Of a stretch of 64,000 nucleotides of DNA, positions 34,208 to 46,114 are shown one piece after another; position 1 is the first letter of the stretch; every line of letters starts with the position of its first letter. The notes beneath the pieces are model-generated. The model had not been told where the DNA came from and searched no databases. It was given only the letters and a program-made list of their open reading frames with translations. The translations under genes and the position numbers were made by a program. Location: the NCBI GenBank assembly GCA_019009955.1, contig CM032230.1, positions 8,300,001-8,364,000 of the forward strand, given 5' to 3'. The stretch comes from Riptortus pedestris. Lineage: Eukaryota; Arthropoda; Insecta; Hemiptera; Alydidae.

Positions 34208-34400
34208 GAGGGATATGAGTCTTCAACTGTCTTCGTATGTCTTGAGTCAGTCTGCATTCATAAATCAGGTGAATGAATGTCTGTTCAGTGTAACTGTCGC
34301 ATTTACAAGTATTTGAGTCAGTAAGTTTGAATCTGTGTAAGTAAGAGTTTGTATTTCCGTGTCCAGTTAGTATTTGTGTTAGATAAAATGTACGTCAGGA
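34208..34400 (-). pseudogene. ORF2 C-terminal relic of an I/R1/jockey-like retrotransposon
   Basis: The minus strand reads LTQILTGHGNTNSYLHRFKL, then TDSNTCKCDSYTEQTFIHLI and YECRLTQDIRRQL. The pattern T.ILTGHG....YL.RF......C.C......T..HLI..C is the conserved region after the RNase H domain of non-LTR ORF2 proteins. The frame is uninterrupted over this block. The 91-codon frame just upstream (34395-34670) shows no recognisable continuation. Confidence 0.75.
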
Positions 34401-35061
34401 TAGTGAGATATTGGTTTTTAAAACAGGGATATATAATTTTAGATGTAATCCTTTATCTGTTTGATACCTGTTTATTGCTTTTATAAATTTTATAAATAAA
34501 CAATTATTGATGTAAAACCTGAAGATTGGCAAATTTTGTTTAAAAAGGGTTCTTACTACGGAAGAAATAGGTTTATGCAGATAATACTTGAGAGATTTTT
34601 TGAAGTGAAGAAATTGATTCCCAAACTCAAAATGAGGGAACAATATGTCAGTTAAATACCGATCTTCCATGTTTTTAATCTCTTATCATGGCATAACTAT
34701 CGAACGTCATCAATAATATTATTCCTCAGGGACAACCATAATCTGATTAGGATTTTCTTAATTATGTAAGGAATTTTCTCATTGGAGCAGGAGGTAGAAT
34801 AAAGAGACTTGAGCCAAGGTTATTCGTTTCCACATGTGGCATTCTTGCGGAGGAGGAACTGAATTAAAATTTATATTCATTAAAAATATTCTTAAGTCGA
34901 TGTTGTAATTAATTAATTAATTTTCAACTGAAAAAAATATCCAGCAACGCTCTGACAAGCTCAACCTTGGTGTGAAATAATAATTCAGCCATTCATATAA
35001 TTAATATAACAAAATAATCAACGTAAAGTTAATAACTGTAGAATGTATATATGTAATAGCT
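34401..35061. other. Unrecognised stretch
   Basis: Possibly decayed upstream sequence of the retrotransposon relic at 34208; no motif that I can defend. Confidence 0.3.
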
Positions 35062-35215
35062 AAGGTACCTGAATTCGCTCGGGAAACTTTTAGACGCTGA
35101 ATAATGATGGCACTTTTTTTGGAAAGGCTCTACTATGCACAATATTTTTACATTTTCCCCTTTCAATGTTTAATGCTTACACCTGAATATCTAGTAACTA
35201 AAGCAAAGTAATAGA
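35062..35215 (+). mobile_element. H2 5' fragment, older
   Basis: AATAGCTAAGGTACCTGAAT, CGCTCGGGAAAC and TGGCACTTTTTTTGGAAAGG are a diverged form of the H2 head (compare 1685-1800), again preceded by a TATATATG run. Confidence 0.6.
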
Positions 35216-35256
35216 ATTGTTTAGACTTATAAGTTGTTAAGAATATATATATCTAT

Positions 35257-35460
35257 ACTAGCTCAGATACCCGGCTTCGCCCGGGAATTGATTTGAGGCT
35301 GAATGGTGATGGTATTTTTTTTGGCAAGGCTTTACTTTGCACAATATTTTGACATTTACACGTCCCAGTGTTTAGGGTTAATACCCGTTGTTGGTATTTG
35401 TGTTTATAATAAAATTAATTTTTTTATGTTAGTCTTCACTGTCCACCGAATATAAGGCAT
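35257..35460 (+). mobile_element. H2 5' fragment, young
   Basis: CTAGCTCAGATACCCGGCTT to about 35405 is nearly identical to 1685-1830, preceded by TATATATATCTATA. It is lost after about 200 bp. Confidence 0.75.
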
Positions 35461-35919
35461 GTAATATGACTTTAAATTACAGTGTTAACTGATTTTACTG
35501 GTTATCATTGAGTTATTGTTTAATACAGTAGTTAGGACGTGTAATATGGGAGGTATGTTTTGCCTTGAGTAAACAGGAGTGTTTATACAGGTGGTGGTTA
35601 GGGAAACCATATCTATTGCAATAGTAGACCAAGGTGGGTCATAGCTGGCAAATGACTGCATTTATCCGACAATGACAGTAGGACAATGCCTCATTAGACT
35701 GCTCAATACTAGCCAATCTAGCCTCAGGTCATGGGGTATGAGAGGTAATATACCTCAATATATATGCCTCACCTAGACCAAGGTTATGTCTATGACCTCA
35801 CCTCTCTCAAGGTCTTCATTCACTCTGCCAAAGCTGTATTGCAATAATACTTTTATAAAAGTAATCGCTCTGAATGTGTTCTGACACAATGTTTATCTGC
35901 CGTCATCACAAAAATCTAT
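35461..35919. other. Unrecognised stretch
   Basis: No gene or repeat recognised. Confidence 0.35.
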
Positions 35920-37044
35920 AAGTAATGAAAAGTAAAAAGTAAAAGTGAATGAAACCTATATTTGGTAATTAATCTTGGAATGAATTGGTGCATCGTATAA
36001 CTGCTTAATGCTAATATGACAAGGGGGTGAGTAGGGTTTGCTGGATGAATACAACAAAATGACTCCATTAAAAAGTCCGTCATGCAGGGGCTGCGGAAAC
36101 TAAGCAGATTTCCCACTTAAAGTTATACACTAGAGAAATCTCCATACGAGTGAAGATCAGTTACAGACACGGCCGAACTAGCTTTTGGCGGGAACCATAG
36201 CTCGTCCGTTATACTTATAAAAATGCAAATATCTCGGTTAATATTCAAGATTGAGAATTTATGTATATAACAATATTTATAGTAAATTTAATTTGCAATA
36301 ATATTGGTTCTATAGAAGTTTTCGATCCGACGTATAGTAACGGAGATATTTCTAAACCCCCCCCCCTCCCACTGGTCCGATTTCAGCCGTTAACGAACTT
36401 GATCTTTCTTTTTACATCAAACGATTAAATACCGAGTTTGGTGACGATTAAACAAAAATTGCGACCGCTAGAATGTTAACAGACAAATATATATATATAT
36501 ATAGTTAGAATGTTAACAGACAAATATATACATATAGTTTTGAACGGACCTCATTTTCGTCATCTCCTGGGTAGAATCGATGGACATTTGAATTTGAATT
36601 GGAAATTTTTCGAAAATCGCGTCATGAGTACGACCTCAATAGCTGATTTCCCTTAGGGGAAATCTGCTAAAATCAAGGTAATGAAAAAACATACCTATAT
36701 AATAACATTTTATGGAACATTTAATTAACAATAAAATTGGGTCCATTCAATATTTCGATCCAACACATAATAACGGAGGTGTTTCGAACATTGGAAATTT
36801 CCCCCTCTAACCCCTCCCCCTCTCGCTGGTCGGATTTCAGCCATTAACGAACTTGAATCTTTACGTTTTCATAAAAAGTTTAAATATCGAGTTTTGTATC
36901 TTTGGCTCAGAAATTGCGACCACTAGCGCCTTAAAGGACAAGTATGTATAGTATTTTGAACGGACTTCTGGCATTTTCGTCATCTTCTGGGCATAATCAC
37001 TGACATTTGAAGACATTTTTTGCCTTAATGGAAATCTGCTAAAA
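35920..37044 (-). mobile_element. Outer H1 element interrupted by a younger H1
   Basis: Left part 35920-36069 (ATATGACAAGGGGGTGAGTA); right part 36673-37044 (ACATAATAACGGAGGTGTTT, poly-C, CCATTAACGAACTTGAATCT). It ends at the eroded palindrome with GAAATCTGCTAAAA. Confidence 0.7.
36070..36672 (-). mobile_element. Inner H1 element, complete, young-looking
   Basis: 3' end AAAGTCCGTCATGCAGGGGC, interior GGCCGAACTAGCTTTTGGCG, two short TA tracts separated by a duplicated GTTAGAATGTTAACAGACAA-type segment (about 36466-36530), and 5' end GATTTCCCTTAGGGGAAATC. Confidence 0.88.
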
Positions 37045-38469
37045 TGTGATAAATGGTGAAAATGAAGCAGCTCATGCAAACCAAACATTACAACATAATT
37101 TGGATTTTGAATATGTACATTTCATTATTTATATATGTTTTCGATAAAAATAAATAAAGTATTTTAAGTGGAAGAATACGGGAATTCCACATTCTAAAAA
37201 ATAAAAGGTGGTAAACAACCAAAAAACAGAAAAGAAAAATTTAAATAGTATAATTTTTAATATTGTTAAGTAGAAGTTCATATTTAGTTCCTAATCATTT
37301 GTGATTCCTGTTGACTACGTTTCCTCTTGTATAGATTGTCCTTCTTATTCGATATCTGCAGAAACCTAATGTTGATTAGCTGATATTTATCCACTGGGAC
37401 TCCAAACCAGAAGGTACATTAGACAACATGTAGAAAAATGTTTTAAAATATTTAGAGTTTTGTTCTGAAAGGGCATCTACGAGGAGCTAAACACGCAGAA
37501 CAAATAAAAATATGTAGAAGTAAACAGAAGAAGTTGTGTTTTTATTTCTTGACCTTCGGACACTAACTCAAACGTGGAAACTCTAGGATTCCGACTCCTC
37601 TGCAGTAAGTTAGTTCATATTAAAATAATCTTTAACTTAGCAGATTTTCCAAAACATTTGGGCTACAAGGTTGTTATGTACGACTTCGTCTCTGTCGAGG
37701 TCCTCCATGCCTCAGTAATGGCTAGTGGCATTAAACTTGTAGTTTTGAATTCCTGCTACTAGTCAGTGTATCTATATTGCTGAGTGAGGGATCAATTTTG
37801 GGCACAGGTGGAGTCGAGAACCTCTGCCTGGCGGCTATGTTGTTAGTTAGCCAAATGTCTGCCTAACCGTCCCACAAGGTCTTGGAAGTCGCCTTCCAGG
37901 GCACTTTTCTTTTTAGATGTTGTTTTTAGAATATTTTGGTTAACTTCTCTTTGGTTTTTCGATTTGTGGCACTTCGCGATTTACTAAATCACCTTTCCAT
38001 TTTTTCAAATCTTTCTTTGCTCTCAAATTCTGGCTCAAGTCCTTATTTTCACATATTTCTTTTTCTTCAAACAGCTAACTCAACTTGCCAAAGAACTCCC
38101 TTACCCAGATGAGATAAAATAGGTTTTCCTTCAGCATGAGTTTCCTCAGGTCAATCTTCCTCAGCTCTATTCATTTCAGACGCTGTTGCCGCATCAAATC
38201 TTGAAGCATATATCCTCCATGTCCCTGTCTGAACATCGGTCTAATTTTATGTACCACTTAACGTTTGGCAAGGTCTTCTTAAACTCAGATGGTAGTTTCC
38301 AATTCCTTGTTAATAGTCAATGTAGCCGTTCTACTGAGTGACGAAATCCTCTTTTCGCTATCGAGACCTACTTGTACATCATTAAAGTGTCTGCGAGGGG
38401 AGTGGTAACTGAGAGAAAGAAAATAGAACATGAATTTAAAACTGGAATGGTTGTTTGATGAAGATGCTT
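37045..38469. other. Unrecognised stretch
   Basis: 1.4 kb without a convincing gene. Composition between about 37550 and 38400 is more balanced than the surroundings, but frames are short (62 codons at 37574-37762). Confidence 0.35.
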
Positions 38470-38780
38470 CTATGGCCTGCCGAAATCTCTCAGACCGGAA
38501 AGCGAAGCAGATGATATAAAAACGACGATTAAACTCCTGTAATCCTACAAATTCAAACTGAAGAGTTTTGGTGGTCTGGGAAAGAAGAGCTCTTCGAAAA
38601 ATATTTGTAGCCGTTAAGGAGCGGTCCGTATAGGAATTTTATGGTAAACATAGCTTCATCTGTGTTGTAAATAAAGGGCAAACTATAGTAAAAGAGACAC
38701 GTTTAAAGAATGGATCCCATCAGATTGCCCAAGATGATAATTGTCCACCAGGAGGAAATATGAAATGAGTTATGCTAATG
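38470..38780 (+). pseudogene. Reverse-transcriptase C-terminal relic (non-LTR)
   Basis: Frames read VLVVWERRALRKIFVAVKE near 38575 and, in another frame, RHV.RMDPIRLPKM near 38700. The order ERK.LRKIFG...K followed by GHV.RM is the usual C-terminal tail of many non-LTR reverse transcriptases. Several stops and at least one frameshift intervene. Confidence 0.5.
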
Positions 38781-39151
38781 GCTTGCGGAGATTTGGCGTC
38801 CATAATTGGAATAATCTAGAGGGATGCTCAAACCTGTTGGTGATCGACGCATTGATTCTACAGCATGAGTACATAGTCGAGTAGTTGCTATAAGTGCATG
38901 AAGCTTGGCGAGACGTGAAGGATCATGTGTACACGCAGATTGAATACGGAAGTGCGATAATCTCGGCTCTAAATGAAGTGCGGAACAATGCTGTTCAGGG
39001 CTGATGCTAGATAAGATCTGGGAACAATAGTTCCGCAGAACAACACTTCCTCCAAACTAACCTCTACACATTCCTATAACCTCTACGAAGTATGTTCTCG
39101 TTATTTAATATGTCTTTCTTAATAGCTATTATATTTAAATCTCACACACCG
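38781..39151. other. Unrecognised stretch
   Basis: No gene or repeat recognised; could be decayed continuation of the retrotransposon relic to its left. Confidence 0.3.
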
Positions 39152-39229
39152 TTTTAACAGATTCCCCTACGGGAAAACAGCTATTGAGGTTTTACTCGAG
39201 ACGGGTTTATCGGTGAATGAGTTTGTTCA

Positions 39230-39294
<65 letters not shown>

Positions 39295-39780
39295 GTGTGT
39301 GTGTGTGTGTGTGTGTGTGTTTACATGCTTGCCTGTTACCGTTCCAGCGGTCGTAATCAGGCCATCATTTGAGATTTTATTTGACAAATATGGTTATATG
39401 GGTCTATACCGTAATTGATATTTAAACGTTTCAGTCATCATTAAATACCATATTTGTTTGTGGCTGAAATCGGACCTGGATTATTGGGGAGTTTAGAGGG
39501 GATGGCTATTGGAAAATTCAAAATATCTCCTCTATAATTAGTCGGATGGTAAAATGTTTTATTTATTTTTAACATTATTGGTGTTCTACAATTCTATGCC
39601 TTTTTTAGTAACTCGTAAAGATTAAACAAATAAATCTTACTTTCTAGTTTTCAGCCTTCAGTAATCCCAACCAACCCAATTACCTATCGGGTTTTACTTA
39701 GGAATAAAGATTATTTGGTGAGATGAAATCACAAGTACGTTATACCAGCACGTGTGAAATCTGATTAGTTACATTCCTTT
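39152..39780 (+). mobile_element. H1 element, degenerate
   Basis: 5' palindrome GATTCCCCTACGGGAAAAC, ATTGAGGTTTTACTCGAGAC, (TA)n at 39231-39292 followed by (GT)n to 39320, and CCGTTCCAGCGGTCGTAATC. Most of the first unit is missing. The 3' end stops at GTGTGAAATCTGATTAG without a hairpin. Confidence 0.75.
39231..39320. repeat. (TA)n-(GT)n microsatellite in H1
   Basis: About 31 AT repeats then about 14 GT repeats. Confidence 0.95.
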
Positions 39781-40189
39781 TTATTCAGTTGTGGACAATG
39801 TTTTCGTTCATCAATGTTTATTGTAGTCCAAAATAATTATTTAAATGCTATTAACAAAACCAGTAATTAAGTATAGGTATGGTTGATTGTATGCCTGGGT
39901 TGGTTGTATGATAATTTTATCCGTAGAAGTACTTGTTAGTATATTCGCAGTTGAGACAACAGAGTGGAACACAGTTTGCAATGCGGTTACAGATCTTGCT
40001 ATCTTGTATTCAGATTAACATCAACAATCCTATTTTGGCCAAAGATTTACTACGAATACCTAATAGTTCTGGTAATGCTCATGGAATTTCAGGGTAATTT
40101 CGTCTTCTTCAGTAAGTCGACGTAAACACAAAAAAAGTCTACTCTAACACCCTAGTTCATCTCTCCATACAACGGGCTTATTATTTGAG
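39781..40189. other. Unrecognised stretch
   Basis: No gene or repeat recognised. Confidence 0.35.
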
Positions 40190-40848
40190 GCAAGAAAAAA
40201 TGTATAAGCAACAATTGTTTAACAAGATTTGTTCCATAACATTTTGCATTAACGGAGATATTATGAATTTTCATAATATCTCCGAGTGTTTGTATTCAAT
40301 ATCCCAGATATTTGGATTTTTTGGGTTCACCCATCAGTAAACCGCCCCTCCTAGTCATGTGAAAATAACAAAAGCTGTTATAATATGATCCTCTTTATTC
40401 TAAATATTAAATATTGTTTTTATGAGACCTTTATTATGCGAAATACATGCAAATTCGTTGTTGATTGACGTCATCAAGATTTGACGCTCTTATATGGGAA
40501 AAGTTTATTTGACCTATACCATACTCTATATTCAACCGTTTGAGACAACACTGATGATCATATTTATTATTAGCAGAAATAAGGCTTGGAACAGGAGGGA
40601 TTTAGAGGGATGGATTTCAAAATATTATGTGTTCTTATGAGGTGGATCAAAATGTGTTCAAAATTAACCAATCTGGTTAAAATATTGATGCTCATGTTCT
40701 ATGATTTTTTTCTTAATTCAAATATTAAGCGAGGAATTCGTACTTCTTTGTTTTAAAACAGAATATGTATTGGGAGATCACTAGTGTGTCATATGAGCCC
40801 ATGGGGAATCTGAACAGTTTACGCAGCCCCTGCGTGAAGCATTATTTA
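40190..40848. mobile_element. H1 interiors fused head to head, then 3' end (+)
   Basis: A reverse interior fragment (TTTAACAAGATTTGTTCCAT) meets a forward one at a perfect palindrome near 40254-40283 built from GGAGATATTATGAA and its complement. The forward part continues as long-form H1 to GGGGAATCTGAACAG and the intact hairpin ACGCAGCCCCTGCGT ending near 40848. Confidence 0.65.
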
Positions 40849-41189
40849 TTTGGCATAATATTTTGCTCTGGTTAAGAGCACTGTGTTTCTTTGGCTCTTA
40901 GGAAATTTTAGATTCGACTGGAGTAATAGAGTGAGAGTGGTGTCTTAACTCACTGTTTGACTGAGATCGATGTAACGAGAAGAGACTGCCAGCTAATCCA
41001 TGAGGTGTTGATGTGGGATTGCACACACAGTGACTGGTGCGTGGCTAACAGGTGGGGATAGGCTTTACACAGACAGCCAGGAGTGGGGAGTATTGCCACA
41101 ATACCTTATCCAGCTCCAGGAGTATAGAAGGTCAGGGGGGTCGGAGGACTGTTTGTCCAGTCATATTATGGGTTACATCTCGGAATGAA
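40849..41189. other. Unrecognised stretch
   Basis: No gene or repeat recognised. Confidence 0.35.
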
Positions 41190-41445
41190 AAATAGTAAGC
41201 TATTAAGCTTCAAATACTGTGCTTCCTCATATAACAGCTTATTGTTAATATGCCATGAGTAGGATTGGGGGTTTACTGAAGGCTGAAAAATAAAAAAATG
41301 CTAATATCTCGGTTAATGTTAAAGATAGGGAATAAATGTATATAACAACATTTAATTTGCAATAACATTGGTTCCATACAATTTTTCGATCACGTCATGA
41401 GTACGACCTCAATAGCTGATTTAACTTGTGGGAAATCTGCTTATA
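41190..41445 (-). mobile_element. H1 element with internal deletion
   Basis: From TACTGAAGGCTGAAAAATAA and ACAATTTTTCGATC the sequence jumps straight to CGTCATGAGTACGACCTC and a decayed 5' palindrome. About 300 bp, including poly-C and (TA)n, is deleted. Confidence 0.7.
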
Positions 41446-41529
41446 AAATCGAGTTTGGCTAATATTGGACCAATGAAAGGGGGATTTCTTAAATTCAAAA
41501 TATCTGCTTTACAATATGTTGTATCAGGG

Positions 41530-41640
41530 CAAACGTCCGCCACTCAGGAGCTGCGTAAACTAAGCGGATTTCCCTCGCCCTGGTGTGACTCACTACTGGT
41601 CTCATCTCACCTATATCTAAAAACAACATAGTTCATTGAA
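41530..41640 (-). mobile_element. H1 3'-end fragment
   Basis: ACGTCCGCCACTCAGGAGCT then CTAAGCGGATTTCCC; the hairpin stem has one mismatch. Confidence 0.65.
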
Positions 41641-41812
41641 TTTGCGAACATGCCCCTGTCACTGAGACGATTTCAGCTACTAACGAATACATTAGATTTG
41701 AATGAAATGGGTAAATTTTGAATATGATATAGATTAAATATACATGTCCATGTATGGAATGTAAAATCGTATGTCATTATTAGAGCTTTGCAATAATATT
41801 GGTTCTATACAA

Positions 41813-41930
41813 TTGTAGCAGATATCTCTTAAAGGAAATCAGGTATTGAGGTGGGCTCATGATGGGATTTCGAAATATTTCTTCAAATGTCCATCGATCC
41901 TACTCAGGAGATAACGAAAATGAGGTTATA

Positions 41931-41979
<49 letters not shown>
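41813..41979 (+). mobile_element. H1 5' arm with (TA)n
   Basis: AGCAGATATCTCTTAAAGG, TGTCCATCGATCCTACTCAG and a (TA)n tract at about 41936-41979, where the element ends abruptly. Confidence 0.75.
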
Positions 41980-41980
<1 letters not shown>

Positions 41981-42115
41981 GTAGTACCAGTTTATAGCCG
42001 TGAGGAAGAGATAATAAAATTCTCGAAATAATTATTTAGGCTAAAGCTGCTTCAATCAAAATTAACTTAGCTTGAACTCTTACACGCAAAATGTATGTAT
42101 ATCATCATTTTGATC

Positions 42116-42360
42116 TAATGGCTACGCCTTGTAGTTGCACCATTGTGTTTTTTTCCGAAGAGTGCTCTTTTCATATCTATACCCGCCCAAAACTAAATAA
42201 AAATAAGATGTTTGATGTCTTCAAAATATGACTTACTAGGCCTCCCTCTTCCCTTATGCCTTACCTTCAAATATATTTGTGATGAAATCGTTATGTCTTA
42301 TGATATGCCCAAGAAGTTTCCTCTCCTTTATTGAAGGCAGAAATTTCTTATATCTAGGTT
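42116..42360 (-). pseudogene. Reverse-transcriptase C-terminal relic (non-LTR)
   Basis: The minus strand gives IKERKLLGHIIRHNDFITN, IFEGKA, a stop, GKRGRPSKSYFEDI. R.LLGHI.R...F...I.EGK..GKRGRGRP...Y..DI is the common tail of many non-LTR reverse transcriptases. The end (CTACAAGGCGTAGCC on the minus strand) matches the end of the relic at 49310, so both are from one family. Confidence 0.7.
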
Positions 42361-42600
42361 AAAATCAAGATAGTGAAATATCGCATATAACAACATTTAT
42401 AGAACATTTGGTTTACAATAAGATCTCTTCTACAGACTTTTTCGGTCCGACGTATAATAATCGAGTTCTTCGAAATTTCCTCATCTAAACCCCCCCCCTC
42501 TCCACGGTCCGATTTAAGCCGTTAATGAACGTGATATTCGTTTTTACATAAAACGTTTAAATATCCAGTTTGCTTATCAGACAAGTGAACGAAAATTGTT
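42361..42600 (-). mobile_element. H1 interior fragment
   Basis: AGAACATTTGGTTTACAATA, TTTTTCGGTCCGACGTATAA, a poly-C tract near 42491-42497 and TAAGCCGTTAATGAACGTGA. No termini. Confidence 0.7.
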
Positions 42601-44208
42601 TAGTGTTTAGTGCCTGATGAAAAACCAATTCTGTTAAAGCGAGAGAACACACTTCTCAAGGGTTCGTCTAAAAAAAAATTGTTAAAGTTTGCCTGAATGT
42701 CTTGAGTTGTTCCCAAGGTATCAAGGAGTCCCCCATGGCTCAGGCGTAGCGCTTTCTTTTTCTAGCGGCTATTTTTTTTCAGGATTTTTTTTTCTCATTT
42801 TTTGCTTCTAGGACGTTTATATAAAATTAATAAATAAATAAAAAGTTTTATTTTTATTTTTAGAGAAAATCCATACATTTAAAGAAAATTTGAATGTTTT
42901 CTGTCAAAAATTGAATTGGTATAAGGAAAGGTAGGATATTATACAAGAAATATATTATTAATTGAAGAAAGTTTTTGAAAACCTCGTCATTTTCCTATAG
43001 TGATAGCTACTGTAAGTGCGGTACCGCTGAAGCTGAGACCAGTTGATTCATATCATTTATTGAAATGTATTTTGTTGAGATTAACGTTTTCAATCGCAGA
43101 AACGTGGGCTATCCAGCAAAATGTTTCGGACCCTGAAATATGCAGGTGGTTTATCTATTTCCGATAAATGGATTTCAGCTATTAGTTTTTTTTTGGATTA
43201 TTTATACCTAATCAGATTTAGATCATTGTAATCTACTGCTGAATGGAACACATTGAATGACCACTGACTAACCTAGCTCATATATCATTATCCTTTCTTT
43301 AGCCTCCACATTCCGATATAACCTCGCCTACAACATGGATATCCCACTCACTATCTTGCATATAGACTCACCAATGACAAACCTGTTCGTCATTTCCGCC
43401 GAAAGAGGAAAAGATGTGAGACAAGTGAGTAATATTTTTTCTTAAAGGGCGGTTAGGGAACACGAAGATTAAAAAACTCTGAAGTTCTTTGTGCAAATTA
43501 GTTCATACGAAACACAAAACTATTTTGGGTTCGTGTGAGACTTACAATTGAAGGGAGACTTAGAAATCACCTCTTGAAATTTTTTTTTTTTTTTATTTCA
43601 GAGAGAGTATTGTTAAAACGGTAATAGATATAAAAAAAAAATTCAAATAATAGTTTTATGATTTTTAATGAACTTTAAAACAAACAGATTTTTCAATTTT
43701 TTCCTCAGTTTATAAAATTTTATTTTACATTATATTATATAACATATTTACGACATTTTCAACCATATATGATAAAGTTGTATCCCAATCACATTTTTCA
43801 AAAATAAGCTAAAAATACTTTTATTGAATCAATCAATAATCATCAATCTATAGTCAATCAATAGTTATCAATCTCATAGAGACAGCTATACATTATCAAC
43901 ACACAACTTACATATTGAAATTTATGTAATAATTTATGTGTTTTATTTTTACGCTTGTATGTACATATATTTTATTTTAAAGGCCTTCCAAAAAAAAAAA
44001 ATAATAAAAAAAAATAACCGGTCAACACAATATGAATGTATGATCTAGATTAGTGCGGTTATAAATCTATGTCCCCCCTCACTACGCTTTTGTTATTTAT
44101 TTTCACTGAAAAATAATTTTATTTATTTCCGATAGAAATGTAAACTGTTTTAAGATTCTGGTTATTTAATTTTTATAATGTATTATTTATAAAAAAAACC
44201 TAGAGTGG
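42601..44208. other. Unrecognised AT-rich stretch
   Basis: Many A and T homopolymer runs. CCCATGGCTCAGGCGTAGCG near 42733 is faintly like a tRNA-derived A box. No credible gene. Confidence 0.35.
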
Positions 44209-44375
44209 TGAGTTCAGTTCTCGCCTGGGCAATAGGAATTTATTTAGTGACGGAGTTCATTAAATAAAATCCTCAGTCCCACCCTGGCTAGAAAAGGGTG
44301 GTAACCTGTAGGTAATCCCTCCCAATTAGCCTTAGTTGCAAAAAGTGGACGTTAATAAATAAAACAATTATAAAA
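44209..44375 (+). repeat. SINE-like element, copy 2
   Basis: AGTGGTGAGTTCAGTTCTCG resembles a decayed RNA polymerase III B box, followed by CCTGGGCAATAGGAATTTAT, TCATTAAATAAAATCCTCAG, GGTGGTAACCTGTAGG and an A-rich tail. The body matches 14353-14475. Confidence 0.55.
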
Positions 44376-44584
44376 AAAGTTGTTCCGAATTTGCACAACG
44401 TGTGACAGCGAAAGTTGTAGGGAATCAAACTGTTTAATTCTGATATATATTATCTTATTTCCTCCGATATGTTGACGTTATTGAAATGGCTAAGTACTTT
44501 CTGTAATGTTGAACGTTAGTTAGCAATGTCATTATGGCAAAATACGATATGCGTTTATATATACTCTGTATGAGTGTTATTCTA

Positions 44585-44619
<35 letters not shown>

Positions 44620-45483
44620 ATAACTATTCAGTCAACAATGATTTCCCGAACATCGCTGGTTACCTTAGCTAGTATGTATGTAGTGGTCACGTCTATAACT
44701 ATTTTATAAACCACACATTTAAACATAAAATGATATAAGAGAATTATTGTTTTGTGGAGCATAGGTTGCATTACTATTGCAAAAAAATAAAATGAAGAAT
44801 GCGAGTAGGCTATAAGGGAGGGAAGAAATGACGAACAAAGAAAGTTTATCAATATTTCTAACAACAAGAAAAAATAAACAACTTTTTTTTTTTTTAGGAA
44901 CAGTCAATTTGAATAAAATATGTGTATATACACACATATACAAAATACATAAATTTCAATATGTAATTTATTTGTTGATAATTTATAACTGTCTTCATGA
45001 TATTGTGAAGAAGAATTTACGGATGACATGTGCGCATAAGCAATATACAAAAAAGGTATTTTTGCTAATTTTTGAAAAATGTGATCGGAATACAACTTTA
45101 TCATATATGTTTGAATTTGTCGTTAATTATGCTATATGATTCATTATAAATCAAATTTAAAAACTGAGGGGGGAAGGAAACATTTTGAAGAATATGACAT
45201 TTAAAAAAAATTTGATTGCATAGTTTTATAAGAGATTAAAAACAATGAAACTGTCATTTAAAACTTTTTTTAATATCTATTACTGTTTGAAAAGTGATTT
45301 TGAAGAGGTGATTTTACCACTTCGAATCGTAGTTCAGCTCGAACAACAAATAGTTTTGTATTACGGATGAACTGTTTTAATTGCACAAAACGTTTCAGAC
45401 TTTTTTGAATTTTCTCAAACTCCCCTGGTTATCTTAATCATTTACTCTTTCCGTAAACAGTAAATAAAGAATAGCACTTTTAA
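44376..45483. other. AT-rich stretch with a poly-A run
   Basis: A run of about 30 A lies at 44588-44617. Overlapping frames of up to 103 codons on both strands (44628-45139) are low-complexity K/N/I/F translations and not credible genes. Confidence 0.4.
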
Positions 45484-45694
45484 TTTTAGCAGATTTCCCT
45501 TAACCGAAATCAGCTTTTGAGATTTCATTCATTACCCGATTATTGAAAAATGTCTTCTTCAAATGTCCTTACCTAGAGATGTCAAAATGAGGTCCGTTCA
45601 AAATTTTATTATAAGACACATTTTCGTCATCTCCATTAGAAAGAATGTTTATGAAAATGTTGAGCACAACGACAATAGCTGATTTCCCTTAAGG
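45484..45694. mobile_element. Two H1 5' arms joined head to head
   Basis: A forward 5' end (TTTTAGCAGATTTCCCTTAA) runs as far as AATGAGGTCCGTTCAAAATT. After TTATTATAAGACACATTTTC the same block returns in reverse and ends at AGCTGATTTCCCTTAAGG. There is no (TA)n or 3' part. The result is a 211-bp imperfect inverted repeat bounded on both sides by 5' termini. Confidence 0.75.
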
Positions 45695-46114
45695 TGCTCA
45701 ATGTTTGATATTTGTCTTATCGCGATCTTTCGGGATTCTTTGGAACTAAAGGGATCGGACGAGTGGCGCAACCTAGAGAGAACTGTGGATACTACTAACA
45801 GGTAGATCTACAATCCCCAAAATGTTCTACTGGAATATATACCTACTACAAGAAACATACATACTTATGACAAAGCAAATGTTAAGATGCCAGCAATATT
45901 ATTCCAGCCGTACCTCACTATTTTAGAAAGTGACATTTTACGGACTATTACCCTAATGTGCAGCGAATGCGTTCAACGGATATGTGTCAACAACTATTTC
46001 ACGCGTGGGAAATTACTTCCAGTTGCTGTTTAACTAAATATATAATTGTTGTTTATTTATTTGTTGAGCTGCGCAATTAACGACCATTTACTCAATTGTA
46101 TGTACAAAAAAAAT
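45695..46114. other. Unrecognised stretch
   Basis: No gene recognised; a possible decayed H1 end (CACGCGTGGGAAATTACTTC) lies near 45999. Confidence 0.3.

Noticed and set aside
42733..42755. Second tRNA-derived SINE head (A-box-like)
   Set aside because: No B box at a suitable distance.
44628..45139. Overlapping frames on both strands near 45 kb
   Set aside because: Low-complexity translation of AT-rich DNA with no conserved motif.
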